Source: Calliopsis andreniformis (Eukaryota > Arthropoda > Insecta > Hymenoptera > Andrenidae). From it: 64,000 nt of DNA. Each line of letters opens with the position of its first letter. The stretch's first letter is position 1. The stretch covers positions 24,446,001-24,510,000 of the forward strand of contig NW_027480422.1 of NCBI RefSeq assembly GCF_051401765.1, written 5' to 3'. Position numbers and translations under genes: made by a program. Below are positions 12,866 to 27,100 of this stretch, one piece after another. A model generated the notes under the pieces. That model had not been told where the DNA came from, ran no database searches, and was given only the letters and a program-made list of their open reading frames with translations.

Positions 12866-15585
12866 AAATCCAACAGTTTTTCCATCGTATAACAGGAATA
12901 ATTGCAACCACTGTGAAGGTAATGGTCTTTTCTATGTTCCGGGCAACTAGGCTTCACTCTAGGGCGGTGATCCGCCAGATCAAATAGTTAGGGCCTAAGA
13001 CGTCAACGCCAGAAGCATAAAACACAATATAAATATAACAGCTTTTCCATCGTATATACTATATATTTGCAAACAGTGTGAAAGTAGTGGTCATTTCTAC
13101 GTTCCGGGCAACCTAGGCTTCACTTTAGGGCGCTGCTCCACCTGATCGAATAGCTAGGGACTTAGATTTCAACGCCAGAAGAATAAAATACTACATAAGT
13201 AAAACAGTTTTTCCATCCTATAAAATGAATAATTGCAAACAGTGTGAAAGTGATGGTCATTCCTACGTTCCGGGCAACCTGGGCTTCATTCTAGGGCGTT
13301 ATTCCACCACATCTAGTAGCTACGGCCTTAGAAGTCAACGCTGGAAGCATAAAATACAATAAAGATACAACAGTCCTTCCATCGTATAACAGGAATAATT
13401 GCAACCAGTGTGAAGGTAATGGTCTTTTCTATGTTCCGGGGAACCTAGGCATTACTCTAGGGCGGTGCTCCACCATATCAAATAGTTTGGGCCTACGAAG
13501 TCAACGCCAGAAGCATAAAATACAATATAAATATTTCAGGTTTTCCACCGTATATAATGTATATTTGCAAACAGTGTGAAAGTAATGGTCATTTCTACGT
13601 TCCGGGCAACCTACTAGTCACTCTAGGGCGTTGCTCCACGAGATCGAATGGTTAGGGACTTAGAATTCAACGCCAGAAGCATAAAATACAATAAAAATGC
13701 AACAGTTTTTCCATCGTATAATAGGAATAACTGCAACCAGTGTGAAAGTACTTTCATTTCTACGTTTCGGCCAACCTAGGCTCCACTCTAGGGCGTTGCT
13801 CCACCAAATCGAATAGCCAGGGCCTTAGAAGTCAACGCCCGAAGCATAAAAAACAATAAAAATACAACGGTTTTTCCATCGTATAACAGGAATAATTGCA
13901 ACCAGAGTGAAAGTTATGGTCATTTCTACGTTCCGGACAACCAGGGCTTCACTCTAGGGCGTTGCTCTACCAGGTCGAATAGTTAGGGCCTAAGAAGTCA
14001 ACGCCAGAAGCATAAAATACAATAAAAATACAACAGCCTTTCCATCGTATAACAGGAATAATTGCAACCAGTGTGAAGGTAATGGTCTTTTCAATGTTCC
14101 GGGCAACTAGGCTTCACTCTAGGGCGTTACTGCGCCAGATCGAATAGTTAGGGCCTAAGAAGTAAACACCAGAAGCATAAAGTACAATAAAAATACTACA
14201 GTTTTTCCATCGTATAACAAGAATAATTGCAACCAGTGTGAAAGTGATGGTCATTTCTACGTTCCGGGCGACCTAGGCTTCACTCTAGGTCGTTGTTCCG
14301 CCAGTACGAATTGTTAGGGCCTAAGAAGTCAACGCGACAAGCATAAAATACAATAAAAATACAACAGTTCTTCCATCGTATAACAGGAATAATTGCAACC
14401 AGTGTGAGGGTAACGGTCATTTCTTCGTTCAGGGCAACCTAGGCTTCACTGTAGGGCGTTGCTCCAACAGATGGAATAGTTAGGTCCTTAGAAGTCAACG
14501 CCCGAAGCATATAATACAATAAAAATACAACAGTTTTTCCATCGTATAACAGGAACAACTGCAACCAGTGTGAAGGTAATGGTCATTTCTACGTACCGGG
14601 CAACCTAGGCTCCACTCTAGGGCGTTGTTCCACCAGATCCAATAGTAAGGGCCTTAGAAGTCAACGCCCGAAGCATAAAATACAAAATAAGTACAACTGT
14701 TTTTCCATCGTATGAAACGAATAATTGCAACCAGTGTGAAAGTTATGGTCATTTCTACGTTCCTGTCAACCTAGGCTTGGCTCTAGGGCGTAGCTCCACC
14801 AGATCGAATAGCTAGGGCCTTAGAAGTCAACGCCCGAAGCATAAAATACAATAAAGATACAACAGTTTTTCCATCGTATAACAGGAATAATTGCAACCAG
14901 AGTGAAGGTGACGGTCATTTCTACGTTCCGGGCAACCTAGGCTTCACTCTAGGGCGTTGTTCCACCAGATCGTTTAGTTAGGGCCTAAGAAGTCAACGCC
15001 TGATGCATAAAATACAATATAAATACAACAGTTTTTCCGTCGTATAAAACGAATTATTGAAACCAGTATGAAAGTTATGATCATTTCTACGTTCCGGGCA
15101 GCCTAGGATTCACCCTAGGGCGCTGCTCCACCTGATCGAATAGTTAGGGCCTAGGAAGTCAACGCCAGAAGAATAAAATACGATATATGTACAACAGTTT
15201 TTCCATCGTATTTAACGAACAATTGCAACCAGTGTGAAAGTAATGATCATTTCTACGTTCCGGGCATCCTAGACTTAACTCTGAGGCATTCCTCCACCAG
15301 ATCGAATACGTAGGGCCTTAGAAGTCAACGCCAGAAGCATAAAGTACAATCAAAATCCAACAGTTTGTCCATCGTATAACAGGAATAATTGCAACAAGAG
15401 TGAAGGTAACGGTCATTTCTACGTTCCTGGCATCCTAGACTTAACTCTGAGGCATTGCTCCACCAGATCGAATACATAGGGCCTTAGAAGTCAACGCCAG
15501 AAGTATAAAGTACAATCAAAATCCAACAGTTTGTCCATCGTATAGCATAAGTAATTGCAACCAGAGTGAAAGTAATGGTCATTTC
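12682..15585 (-). repeat. Long parallel block, copy A
   Basis: The left part, 12682-13923, matches 15831-17072 at an offset of 3,149 bp (19 monomers minus 5). The right part, 14320-15585, matches 17801-19066 at 3,481 bp (21 monomers minus 5). The middle, about 13935-14110, instead matches 9955-10130 (offset 3,979 bp, 24 monomers minus 5). The outer parts look almost identical between copies, with scattered single substitutions, so copying was recent compared with monomer divergence. Confidence 0.85.
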
Positions 15586-15845
15586 AACGTTCCGGGCAAC
15601 CTAGGTTTCACTCTAGGTCGCTGCTCCACCAGATCGAATAGTTAGGGCCTACGAAGCCAACGCCAGAAGCATAAAATACAATTAAAATACAACAGTTTTT
15701 CCATCGCGTAACAGGAGTAATTGCAACCAGTGTGAAAGTGATGGTCATTCCTACGTTCCGGGCAACCTGGGCTTCATTCTAGGGCGTTATTCCACCACAT
15801 CTAATAGCTACGGCCTTAGAAAACTACGCCGGAAGCATAAAATAC
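15586..15845 (-). repeat. Mosaic block M, copy 3 (partial)
   Basis: Matches 11773-12032 at an offset of 3,813 bp (23 monomers minus 5). Both ends differ from copies 1 and 2: on the left it is joined to the end of the 14.3-15.6 kb block, and on the right to a copy of the segment starting at 12690. Confidence 0.85.
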
Positions 15846-18800
15846 AATAAAAATGCAACAGTTTTTCCATCGTATAACAGGACAACTGCAACCAGTGTGA
15901 AAGTACTTTCATTTCTACGTTTCGGGCAACCTGGGCTTCATTCTAGGGCGTTATTCCACCACATCTAGTAGCTACGGCCTTAGAAGTCAACGCCGGAAGC
16001 ATAAAATACAATATAAATCCAACAGTTTTTCCATCGTATAACAGGAATAATTGCAACCACTGTGAAGGTAATGGTCTTTTCTATGTTCCGGGCAACTAGG
16101 CTTCACTCTAGGGCGGTGATCCGCCAGATCAAATAGTTAGGGCCTAAGACGTCAACGCCAGAAGCATAAAACACAATATAAATATAACAGCTTTTCCATC
16201 GTATATACTATATATTTGCAAACAGTGTGAAAGTAATGGTCATTTCTACGTTCCGGGCAACCTAGGCTTCACTTTAGGGCGCTGCTCCACCTGATCGAAT
16301 AGCTAGGGACTTAGATTTCAACGCCAGAAGAATAAAATACTATATAAGTAAAACAGTTTTTCCATCCTATAAAATGAATAATTGCAAACAGTGTGAAAGT
16401 GATGGTCATTCCTACGTTCCGGGCAACCTGGGCTTCATTCTAGGGCGTTATTCCACCACATCTAGTAGCTACGGCCTTAGAAGTCAACGCTGGAAGCATA
16501 AAATACAATAAAGATACAACAGTCCTTCCATCGTATAACAGGAATAATTGCAACCAGTGTGAAGGTAATGGTCTTTTCTATGTTCCGGGGAACCTAGGCA
16601 TTACTCTAGGGCGGTGCTCCACCATATCAAATAGTTTGGGCCTACGAAGTCAACGCCAGAAGCATAAAATACAATATAAATATTTCAGGTTTTCCACCGT
16701 ATACAATGTATATTTGCAAACAGTGTGAAAGTAATGGTCATTTCTACGTTCCGGGCAACCTACTAGTCACTCTAGGGCGTTGCTCCACGAGATCGAATGG
16801 TTAGGGACTTAGAATTCAACGCCAGAAGCATAAAATACAATAAAAATGCAACAGTTTTTCCATCGTATAACAGGAATAACTGCAACCAGTGTGAAAGTAC
16901 TTTCATTTCTACGTTTCGGCCAACCTAGGCTCCACTCTAGGGCGTTGCTCCACCAAATCGAATAGCCAGGGCCTTAGAAGTCAACGCCCGAAGCATAAAA
17001 AACAATAAAAATACAACGGTTTTTCCATCGTATAACAGGAATAATTGCAACCAGAGTGAAAGTTATGGTCATTCCTACGTTCCGGGCAACCTAGGCTTCA
17101 CTCTAGGGCGTTTGCCCACCAGATCGAATAGTTAGGGCCTATGAAGTCAACGCCAGAAGCATAAAATACAAAATAAATTCAACAGTTTTTCCATCGTATA
17201 AAACGATAATTGCAACAAGTGTGAAAGTTATGGTCATTTCTACGTTCCGGGCAACTTAGGCTTGACTCTAGGGCGTTGCTCCACCAGATCGAATAGTTAG
17301 GGCCTTAGAAGTCACCGCCCGAAGCATAAAATTGAGAATAAATACAACGGTTTTTCCAACGTATAAAACGAATAATTGCATCCAGTGTAAAAGTAATGGC
17401 CATATCTACGTTCGGGGCAACCTAGGCTTCGCTCTAGGGCGTTGCTCCACCAGATCGAAGAGTTAGGGCCTTAGAAGTCAACGCCCGAAGCATAAAATAC
17501 AAGAACGGTACAACCGTTTTTCCATCGCATAACAGGAGTAATTGCAACCAGTGTGAAAGTGATGGTCATTTCTACGTTCCGGGCAACCTAGGCTTCACTC
17601 TAGGGCGTAGCTCCACCAGATGGAATAGTTAGGTCCTTAGAAGTCAGCGCCCGAAGCATAAAATACAATGAAAATGCAACAGTTTTTGCATCGTATAATA
17701 TGAATAATTGCAAACAGTGTGAAAGTAATGGTCATTTCTACGTTCCGTGCAACCTAGGCTTCACTCTAGGGCGTTTGTCCACCAGATCGAATAGTTAGGG
17801 CCTAAGAATTCAACGCGACAAGCATAAAATACAATAAAAATACAACAGTTCTTCCATCGTATAACAGGAATAATTGCAACCAGTGTGAGGGTAACGGTCA
17901 TTTCTTCGTTCAGGGCAACCTAGGCTTCACTGTAGGGCGTTGCTCCAACAGATGGAATAGTTAGGTCCTTAGAAGTCAACGCCCGAAGCATATAATACAA
18001 TAAAAATACAACAGTTTTTCCATCGTATAACAGGAATAACTGCAACCAGTGTGAAGGTAATGGTCATTTCTACGTACCGGGCAACCTAGGCTCCACTCTA
18101 GGGCGTTGTTCCACCAGATCCAATAGTAAGGGCCTTAGAAGTCAACGCCCGAAGCATAAAATACAAAATAGGTACAACAGTTTTTCCATCGTATGAAACG
18201 AATAATTGCAACCAGTGTGAAAGTTATGGTCATTTCTACGTTCCTGTCAACCTAGGCTTGGCTCTAGGGCGTAGCTCCACCAGATCGAATAGCTAGGGCC
18301 TTAGAAGTCAACGCCCGAAGCATAAAATACAATAAAGATACAACAGTTTTTCCATCGTATAACAGGAATAATTGCAACCAGAGTGAAGGTGACGGTCATT
18401 TCTACGTTCCGGGCAACCTAGGCTTCACTCTAGGGCGTTGTTCCACCAGATCGTTTAGTTAGGGCCTAAGAAGTCAACGCCTGATGCATAAAATACAATA
18501 TAAATACAACAGTTTTTCCGTCGTATAAAACGAATTATTGAAGCCAGTATGAAAGTTATGATCATTTCTACGTTCCGGGCAGCCTAGGATTCACCCTAGG
18601 GCGCTGCTCCACCTGATCGAATAGTTAGGGCCTAGGAAGTCAACGCCAGAAGAATAAAATACGATATATGTACAACAGTTTTTCCATCGTATTTAACGAA
18701 CAATTGCAACCAGTGTGAAAGTAATGATCATTTCTACGTTCCGGGCATCCTAGACTTAACTCTGAGGCATTCCTCCACCAGATCGGATACGTAGGGCCTT

Positions 18801-19066
18801 AGAAGTCAACGCCAGAAGCATAAAGTACAATCAAAATCCAACAGTTTGTCCATCGTATAACAGGAATAATTGCAACAAGAGTGAAGGTAACGGTCATTTC
18901 TACGTTCCTGGCATCCTAGACTTAACTCTGAGGCATTGCTCCACCAGATCGAATACATAGGGCCTTAGAAGTCAACGCCAGAAGTATAAAGTACAATCAA
19001 AATCCAACAGTTTGTCCATCGTATAGCATAAGTAATTGCAACCAGAGTGAAAGTAATGGTCATTTC
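15831..19066 (-). repeat. Long parallel block, copy B
   Basis: Counterpart of 12682-15585 but 332 bp (two monomers) longer, because the middle (about 17073-17800) is unrelated in monomer order to the middle of copy A. At the end, the monomer with tatagcataagtaatt continues into gttgctccacaagatcg sequence instead of block M. Confidence 0.85.
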
Positions 19067-21114
19067 TACGTTTCGGGTAACCTAGGTTTCACTCTAGTGC
19101 GTTGCTCCACAAGATCGAATAGCTAGGGCCTTAGAAGCCAACACCCGAAACATAAAATACAATAAAATACAACAGTTTTTCCTTCGTATAACAGGAATAA
19201 TTGCATCAAATGTGAACGTGATGTTCATTTCAACGTTCCGGGCAACCTAGACTTCACACTAGGGCGTTTGTTCACCGCGTCCAATAGTTAGTGCCTAAGA
19301 AGTCAACGCCAGAAGCACCAAATACAAAATAGATACAACAGTTTTTCCATCGTATAAAACGAATAATTGCAACCAGTTTGAAAGTTATGGCCATTTCTAC
19401 GTTCCGGGCAACCTAGGCTTTGCTCTAGGGCGTTGCTCCACCACATCGAATAGTTAGGGCCCTGGAAGTCAACGCCAGAATCATAAAATACAAAACAAAT
19501 GCAACAGTTCTTCCATCGTATAAAACGAATAATTGCAACCCGTGTGAAAGTTATGGACATTTCTACGTTCCGGGCAACCTAGGCACCAGTCTCGGGCGTT
19601 GCTCCACCATATACAATAGTTAGGGCCTTAGAAGTCAACGCCCGAAGCATAAAATACAATGAAAATGCAACGGCTTTTCCATCTTATAACACGAATAGTT
19701 GCAACCCGTGTGAAAGTGATAGTCATTTCTACGTTCCGGGCAACCCAGGCTTCACTCTAGGGCGTTGCTCCACCAGATCGAATAGCTAGGGCCTTAGAAG
19801 TCTACGCCCGGAGCATAAAATACAATAAAAATACAACTGTTTTTCCATCGCATAAAATGAATAATTGCATTCAGTGTGAGGGTAATGGTCATTTCTACGT
19901 TCCGGGTAACCTAGGCTTCGCTCTAGGGCGTTGCTTCACCAGATCGAATAGTTAGGGCCTAGGAAGTGAACGCCAGAAGCATAAAACAGTATATAAATAC
20001 GACAGCCGTTCCATCGTATAAAACGAACAATTGCAGCCAATGTGAAAGTGATAGTCATTTCTACGCTCCGGGCAACCTAGGCTTCACGCTAGGGCGTTGT
20101 TCCACAACATCGAATTGTTACGGCCTTGGAAGTCAACGCCAGAATCATAAAATACAAAACAGATACAACAGTTTTTCCATCGTATGAAACGAATAATTGC
20201 AACCGGTGTGAAAGTTATGGTCACTTCTACGTTCCGTGCAACCTAGGCTTCACTCTAGGGCGTTGCTCCACCAGATCGATTAGCTACGGACTTAGAAGTC
20301 AACGCCTGAATCATAAAATATAATATAAATACAACAGTTTTTCCATCGCATAACAGGAATAATTGCAACCGGAGTGAAGGTGATGGTCATTTCTACGTCC
20401 CGGGCAACCTAGGCTTCACTCTAGGGCGTTGCTCCACGAGAGCGAATAGCTAGGGACCTAGAAGTCAACGCTAGAAGCATAAAATAAAATAAAAATGCAA
20501 CAGTTTTTCCATCGTATAAAACGAGTAATTGCAACCATTATGAATGTTATGGTCATTTCTACGTTCCGGGCAACCTAGGCTTCACTCTAGGGCGTTGGTC
20601 CACCAGATCCAATAGCTAGGGCCTAAGAAGTCAACGCCAGGAACACCAAATACAAGATAAATACAACAGTTTTTCCATCGTATAAAACGAATAATTGCAT
20701 CCAGCGTGAAAGTTATGGTCATTTCTACATTCCGGGCAACCTAGGCTTCACTCTAGGGCGTTGCTCCACCAGATCGAATATGTAGGGCCTTAGAAGTCTA
20801 CGCCCGGAGCATAAAAAGCAAAATAAATACAACAGTTTTTCTATCGTTTGAAACGAATAATTGCAACAGGTGTGAAAGTTATGGTCATTTCTACGTTCCG
20901 TGCAACCTAGGCTTCACTCTAGGGCGTTGCTCCACCAGATCGATTAGCTACGGACTTAGAAGTCAACTCCAGAAGCATAAAATACAATATAAATACAACA
21001 TTTTTTCCATCGTATAACAGGAATAATTGCAACCAGTGTGAAAGTGATGGTCATTTCTACGTTCCGGGAAACCTAGGCTTCACTCTAGGTCGTTGTTCCA
21101 CCACATCGTATTGT
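19067..21114 (-). repeat. Divergent monomers leading into HOR-A
   Basis: Ordinary minus-oriented monomers. The portion 19700-21198 corresponds monomer by monomer to 30982-32480 inside HOR-A (offset 11,282 bp, 68 monomers minus 6). A shorter part, 19700-20510, also matches 29324-30134 (offset 9,624 bp, 58 monomers minus 4). This stretch is therefore a flanking relic of the same higher-order unit, without the HOR-A register. Confidence 0.75.
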
Positions 21115-22608
21115 TAGGGCCTTGGAAGTCAACGCCAGAATCATAAAATACAAAACAAATGCAACAGTTCTTCCATCGTATAAAACGAATAATTGCAACC
21201 CCTGTGAAAGTTATGGTCATTTCTACGATCCGGGCATCCTAGGCTCCAGTCTCGGGCGTTGCTCCACCATATAGAATAGTTAGGGCCTTAGAAGTCAACG
21301 CCCGAAGCATAAAACACAATGAAAATGCAACGGTTTTTCCATCGTATAACACGAATAGTTGCAACCCGTGTGAAAGTGATAGTCATTTCTACGTTCCGGG
21401 CAACCCAGGCTTCACTCTAGGGTGTTGCTCGACCAGATCGAATAGCTAGGGCTTTAGAAGTCTACGCCCGGAGCATAAAATACAATAAAAATACAACTGT
21501 TTTTCCATCGCATAAAATGAATAATTGCAATCAGTGTGAAGGTAATGGTCATTTCTACGTTCCGGGCAACCTAGGCTTCGTTCTAGGGCGTTGCTTCACC
21601 AGATCGAATAGTTAGGGCCTAGGAAGTCAACGCCAGAAGCATAAAACAGAATATAAATACGACAGCCGTTCCATCGTATAAAACGAATAATTGCAGCCAA
21701 TGTGAAAGTGATAGTCATCTCTACGCTCCGGGAAACCTAGGCTTCACTCTAGGGCGGTGTTCCACAACATCGAATTGTTAGGGCCTTGGAAGTCAACGCC
21801 AGAATCATAAAATACAAAACAGATACAACAGTTTTTCCATCGTATGAAACGAATAATTATAATCGGTGTGAAGGTAATGGTCATTTCTACGTTCCGGGCA
21901 ACCTAGGCATCACTCTAGGGCGTTGTTCCACCAGATCGAATGGTTAGGGCCTAAGAAGTCAACGCCAGAAGCATAAAACACAATATAAATGCAACAGTTT
22001 TTCCATCGTATAAAACGAATAATTGCATCCAGCGTGAAAGTAATGGACATTTCTACGTTCCGGGCAACCTAGGGTTCACTCTAGGGCGTTGCACCACCAG
22101 ATCGAGTAGCTAGGAATTTAGAAGTCAACGCCCGAAGCATAAAATATAATAAAGATACAACAGTTTTTCCATCGTATAAGAGGAGTAATTGCAACCAGTG
22201 TGAAAGTGGTGGTCATTTCTACGTTCCGGGCAACCTAGGCTTCACTCTAGGTCATTGTTCCACCACATCGGATTGTTAGGGCCTTGGAAGTCAACGCCAG
22301 AAGCGTAAAATACATAACCGATGCAACAGTTTTTCCATCGTATAAAACGAATAATTGCAACCGGTGTGAAAGTTATGGTCACTTCTACGTTCCGGGCAAC
22401 CTAGGCTTTGCTCTAGGGCGTTGCTTCACCAGATCGAATAGTTAAGGCCTAGGAAGTCAACGCCAGAAGCATAAAACAGAATATAAATACGACTGCCGTT
22501 CCATCGTATAAAACGAACAACTGCTGCCAATGTGAAAGTGATAGACATTTCTACGCTCCGGGCAACCTAGGCTTCACGCTAGAGCGTTGTTCCACAACAT
22601 CGAATTGT
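21115..22608 (-). repeat. 9-monomer (1,494-bp) HOR, copy 1
   Basis: Matches the next 1.5 kb at an offset of exactly 9 x 166. Markers repeat in order: aggctccagtctcgggc, a caatgaaaatgcaacgg monomer, a cggagcataaaatac monomer, an acagaatataaatacgac monomer and tacataaccgatgc. Differences between copies are scattered substitutions. Confidence 0.85.
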
Positions 22609-24144
22609 TACGGCCTTGGAAGTCAACGCCAGAATCATAAAATACAAAACAAATGCAACAGTTCTTCCATCGTATAAAACGAATAATTACAACCCGTGTG
22701 AAAGTTATGGTCATTTCTACGTTCCGGGCAACCTAGGCTCCAGTCTCGGGCATTGCTCCACCATATAGAATAGTTAGGGCCTTAGAAGTCAACGCCCGAA
22801 GCATAAAATACAATGAAAATGCAACGGTTTTTCCATCGTATAACACGAATAGTTGCAACCCGTGTGAAAGTGATAGTCATTTCTACGTTCCGGGCAACCC
22901 AGGCTTCACTCTAGGGCGTTGCTCCACCAGATCGAATAGCTAGGGCCTTAGAAGTCTACGCCCGGAGCATAAAATACAATAAAAATACAACTGTTTTTCC
23001 ATCGCATAAAATGAATAATTGCAATCAATGTGAGGGTAATGGTCATTTCTACGTTCCGGGCCACCTAGGCTTCGCTCTAGGGCGTTGCTTCACCAGATCG
23101 AATAGTTAGGGCCTAGGAAGTCAACGCCAGAAGCTTAAAACAGAATATAAATACGACAGCCGTTCGATCGTATAAAACGGACAATTGCAGCCAATGTGAA
23201 AGTGATAGTCATTTCTACGCTCCGGGCAACCTAGGCTTCACGCTAGGGCGTTGTTCCACAACATCGAATTGTTACGGCCTTGGAAGTCAACGCCAGAATC
23301 ATAAAATACAAAACAGATACAACAGTTTTTCCATCGTATGAAACGAATAATTGCAATCGGTGTGAAGGTAATGGTCATTTCGACGTTCCGGGCAACCTAG
23401 GCTTCACTCTAGGGCGTTCCTCCACCAGATCGAATTGTTAGGGCCTAAGAAGTCAACGCCAGAAGGATAAAACACAATATAAATGCAACAGTTTTTCCAT
23501 CGTATAAAACGAATAATTGCATCCAGCGTGAAAGTAATGGACATTTCTACGTTCCGGGCAACCTAGGGTTCACTCTAGGGCGTTGCACCACCAGATCGAG
23601 TAGCTAGGAATTTAGAAGTCAACGCCCGAAGCATAAAATATAATAAAGATACAAGAGTTTTTCCATCGTATAAGAGGAGTAATTGCAACCAGTGTGAAAG
23701 TGGTGGTCATTTCTACGTTCCGGGCAACCTAGGCTTCACTCTAGGTCGTTGTTCCACCACATCGGATTGTTAGGGCCTTGGAAGTCAACGCCAGAAGCGT
23801 AAAATACATAACCGATGCAACAGTTTTTCCATCGTATAAAACGAATAATTGCAACCGGTGTGAAAGTTATGGTCACTTCTACGTTCCGGGCAACCTAGGC
23901 TTCGCTCTAGGGCGTTGCTTCACCAGATCGAATAGTTAGGGCCTAGGAAGTCAACGCCAGAAGCATAAAACAGAATATAAATACGACTGCCGTTCCATCG
24001 TATAAAACGAACAATTGCTGCCAATGTGAAAGTGATAGTCATTTCTACGCTCCGGGCAACCTAGGCTTCACGCTAGGGCGTTGTTCCACAACATCGAATT
24101 GTTACGGCCTTGGAAGTCAACGCCAGAATCATAAAATACAAAAC
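22609..24144 (-). repeat. 9-monomer (1,494-bp) HOR, copy 2
   Basis: Second tandem copy, ending near 24144. Its right half overlaps the start of the first HOR-A copy (from about 23340), so this small HOR is one ingredient of the larger one. Confidence 0.85.
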
Positions 24145-27100
24145 AGATACAACAGTTTTTCCATCGTATGGAACGAATAATTGCAATCGGTGTGAAGGTA
24201 ATGGTCACTTCCACGTTCCGGGCAACCTAGGGTTCACTCTAGGGCGTTGCACCACCAGATCGAGTAGCTGGGAATTTAGAAGTCAACGCCCGAAGCATAA
24301 AATACAATGAAGATACAACAGCTTTTCATCGTATAGCAGGTATAATTGCAACCAGTGTGAAAGTAATGGTCATTTCTACGTTCCGGGCAAACTAGGCTTC
24401 ACTCTAGCGCGTTGCTCCACCAGATCGCATAGCTAGGGCCTTAGTAGTCTACTCCGGTAGCATAAAATACAATAAAAATACAACAGTCTTTCCATCGTAT
24501 AACAGGTATAACTGGAACCAGTGTGAAAGTACTGATCATTTCTACGTTCCGGGCAACATAGGCTTCACACTAGCGCGTTTCTCCACCAGATAGAATAGCT
24601 AGGGACTTGGAATTCAACGCTTGAAGCATAAAATACAATAAAGATACAACAGTTTTTCCATCGTATAACAGGAGTAATTGCAACCAGTGTGAAAGTGATG
24701 GTCATTTTGACGTTCTGGGCGACCTAGGCTTCGCTCTAGGGCGTTGCTCCACGTGATCGAATTGTTAGGGCCTTAGAAGTCAACGCCAGAAGCGTAAAAT
24801 ACAAAACAAATGCAACAGTTTTTCCATCGTATAAAGCGAATAATTGCAACCGGTGTGAAATTTATGGTCATTTCTACGTTCCGTGCAACCCAGGATTCAA
24901 TCTAGGGCGTTGTTTCACCACATCGAATAGCTACGGCCTTAGAAGTCAACGCCCGAAGCATAAAATAGAATAAAGATACAACAGTTTTTCCATCGTATAG
25001 CAGGAGTAACTGCAACCAGTGTGAATGTGATGGTCATTTCTACGTTCTGGGCGACCTAGGCTTCACTCTAGGTCGTTGTTCCACCAGATCGAATCGTTAG
25101 GGCCTTAGAAGTCAACGCCAGAAGCGTAAAATATAAAACAAATGCAACAGCTTTTCCATCGTATAAAGCGAATAATTGCAACCGGTGTGAAATTTATGGT
25201 CATTTCTACGTTCAGGGAATCCTAGGCTTCACTCTAGGGCGTTGCTTGACCACATGGAATAGTTAGGGTCTTAGAAGTCAACACCCGAAGCAAAAATACA
25301 ATGAAAGTGCAACAGTTTTTCCAACGTATAACACGAATAATTGCAACCACTATGAAAGTGATAGTCATTTCTAGGTTGCGGGCAAACTAGGCTTCACTCT
25401 AGGGCGTTGCTCCACCAGATCGAATAGCAAGGGCCTTAGAAGTCAACGCCCGAAGCATAAAATACAATAAAAATGCAACAGTCTTTCCATCGTATAACAC
25501 GAATAATGGCAACCAGTATGAAAGTGGTAGTCATATCTACGTTCTGGGCAACCTAGGCTTCGCTCTAGGGCGTTGCTCGACCAGATCGAATAGTTAGGGC
25601 CTAAGAAGTCAACTCCAGAAGCATAAAACAGAATATAAATACAACAGATGTTACATCGTATAAAATGAATAATTGCAAACAGTGTGAAAGTGATGGTCAT
25701 TTCTTCGTTCCGGGCAACCTAGGCTTCAATCCAGGGCGCTGTTCAGGCAGATCGAATAATTAGGGCCTAAGAAGTCAACGCCAGAAGCATAAAACACAAT
25801 ATAAATACAACAGCTTTTCCATCGTATAAAACGGATAATTGCAACCAGTGTGAAGGTAATGGCCATTTCTACGTTCCCGGCAACCTAGGCTTCACTCTAG
25901 GGCGTTGCTCCATCATATCGAATAGCTAGGGGCTTAGAATTCAACGCCAGAAGCATAAAATACTATATAAATACAACAGATTTTCCATCCTATAAAACGA
26001 ATAATTGCAACCAGTGCGAAAGTTATGGTCATTTCTACATTCCGGGCAACCTAGGCTTCACTCTAGGGCGTTGCACCACCAGATCGAATATCTAGGGCCT
26101 TAGAAGTCTACGCCCGGAGCATAAAAAGCAAAATAAATACAACAGTTTTTCCATTGTATAAAACGAATAATTGCAACCGGTGTGAAAGTTATGGTCACTT
26201 CTACGTTCCGTGCAACCTAGGCTTCACTCTAGGGCGTTGCTCCACCAGATCGAATAGTTACGGCCTAAGAAGTCAACGCCAGAAGCATGAAACACAATAT
26301 AAATGCAACAGTTTTGCCATCGTATAAAACGAATAATTGCATCCAGCGTGAAAGTAATGGACATTTCTACGTTCCGGGCAACCTAGGGTTCACTCTAGGG
26401 CGTTGCACCACCAGATCGAGTATCTAGGAATTTAGAAGTCAACGCCCGAAGTATAAATTACAATAAAGATACAACAGTTTTTCCATCGTATAAGAGGAGT
26501 AATTGCAACCAGTGTGAAAGTGATGGTCATTTCTACGTTCCGGGCAACCTAGGCTTCACTCTAGGTCGTTGTTCCACCACATACAATTGTTAGGGCCTTG
26601 GAAGTCAACGCCAGAATCATAAAATACAAAACAAATGCAACAGTTCTTCCATCGTAAGAAACGAATAATTGCAACCGGTGTGAAAGTTATGGTCATTTCT
26701 ACGTTCCGGGCAACCTAGGCTTCACTCTAGGGCGTTGCTCCACCAGATCGAATAGTTAGGGCCTAACAAGTCAACGCCAGAAGCATAAAACAGAATATAA
26801 ATAAGACAGCCGATCCATCGTATAGAACGAATAATTGCAGCTAATGTGAAAGTGATAGTCATTTCTACGCTCCGGGCAACCTAGGCTTCACTCTAGGGCG
26901 TTGTTCCACAAAATCAAATTGTTAGGGCCTTGGAAGTCAACGCCAGAATCATAAAATACAAAACAGATACAACAGTTTTTCCATCGTATGAAACGAATAA
27001 TTGCAACCAATGTGAAAGTGATAGTCATTTCTACGTTCCGGGCTACCTAGGCTTCACTCTAGGGAGTTGGTCCACCACATCGAATAGCTACGGCCTTAGA

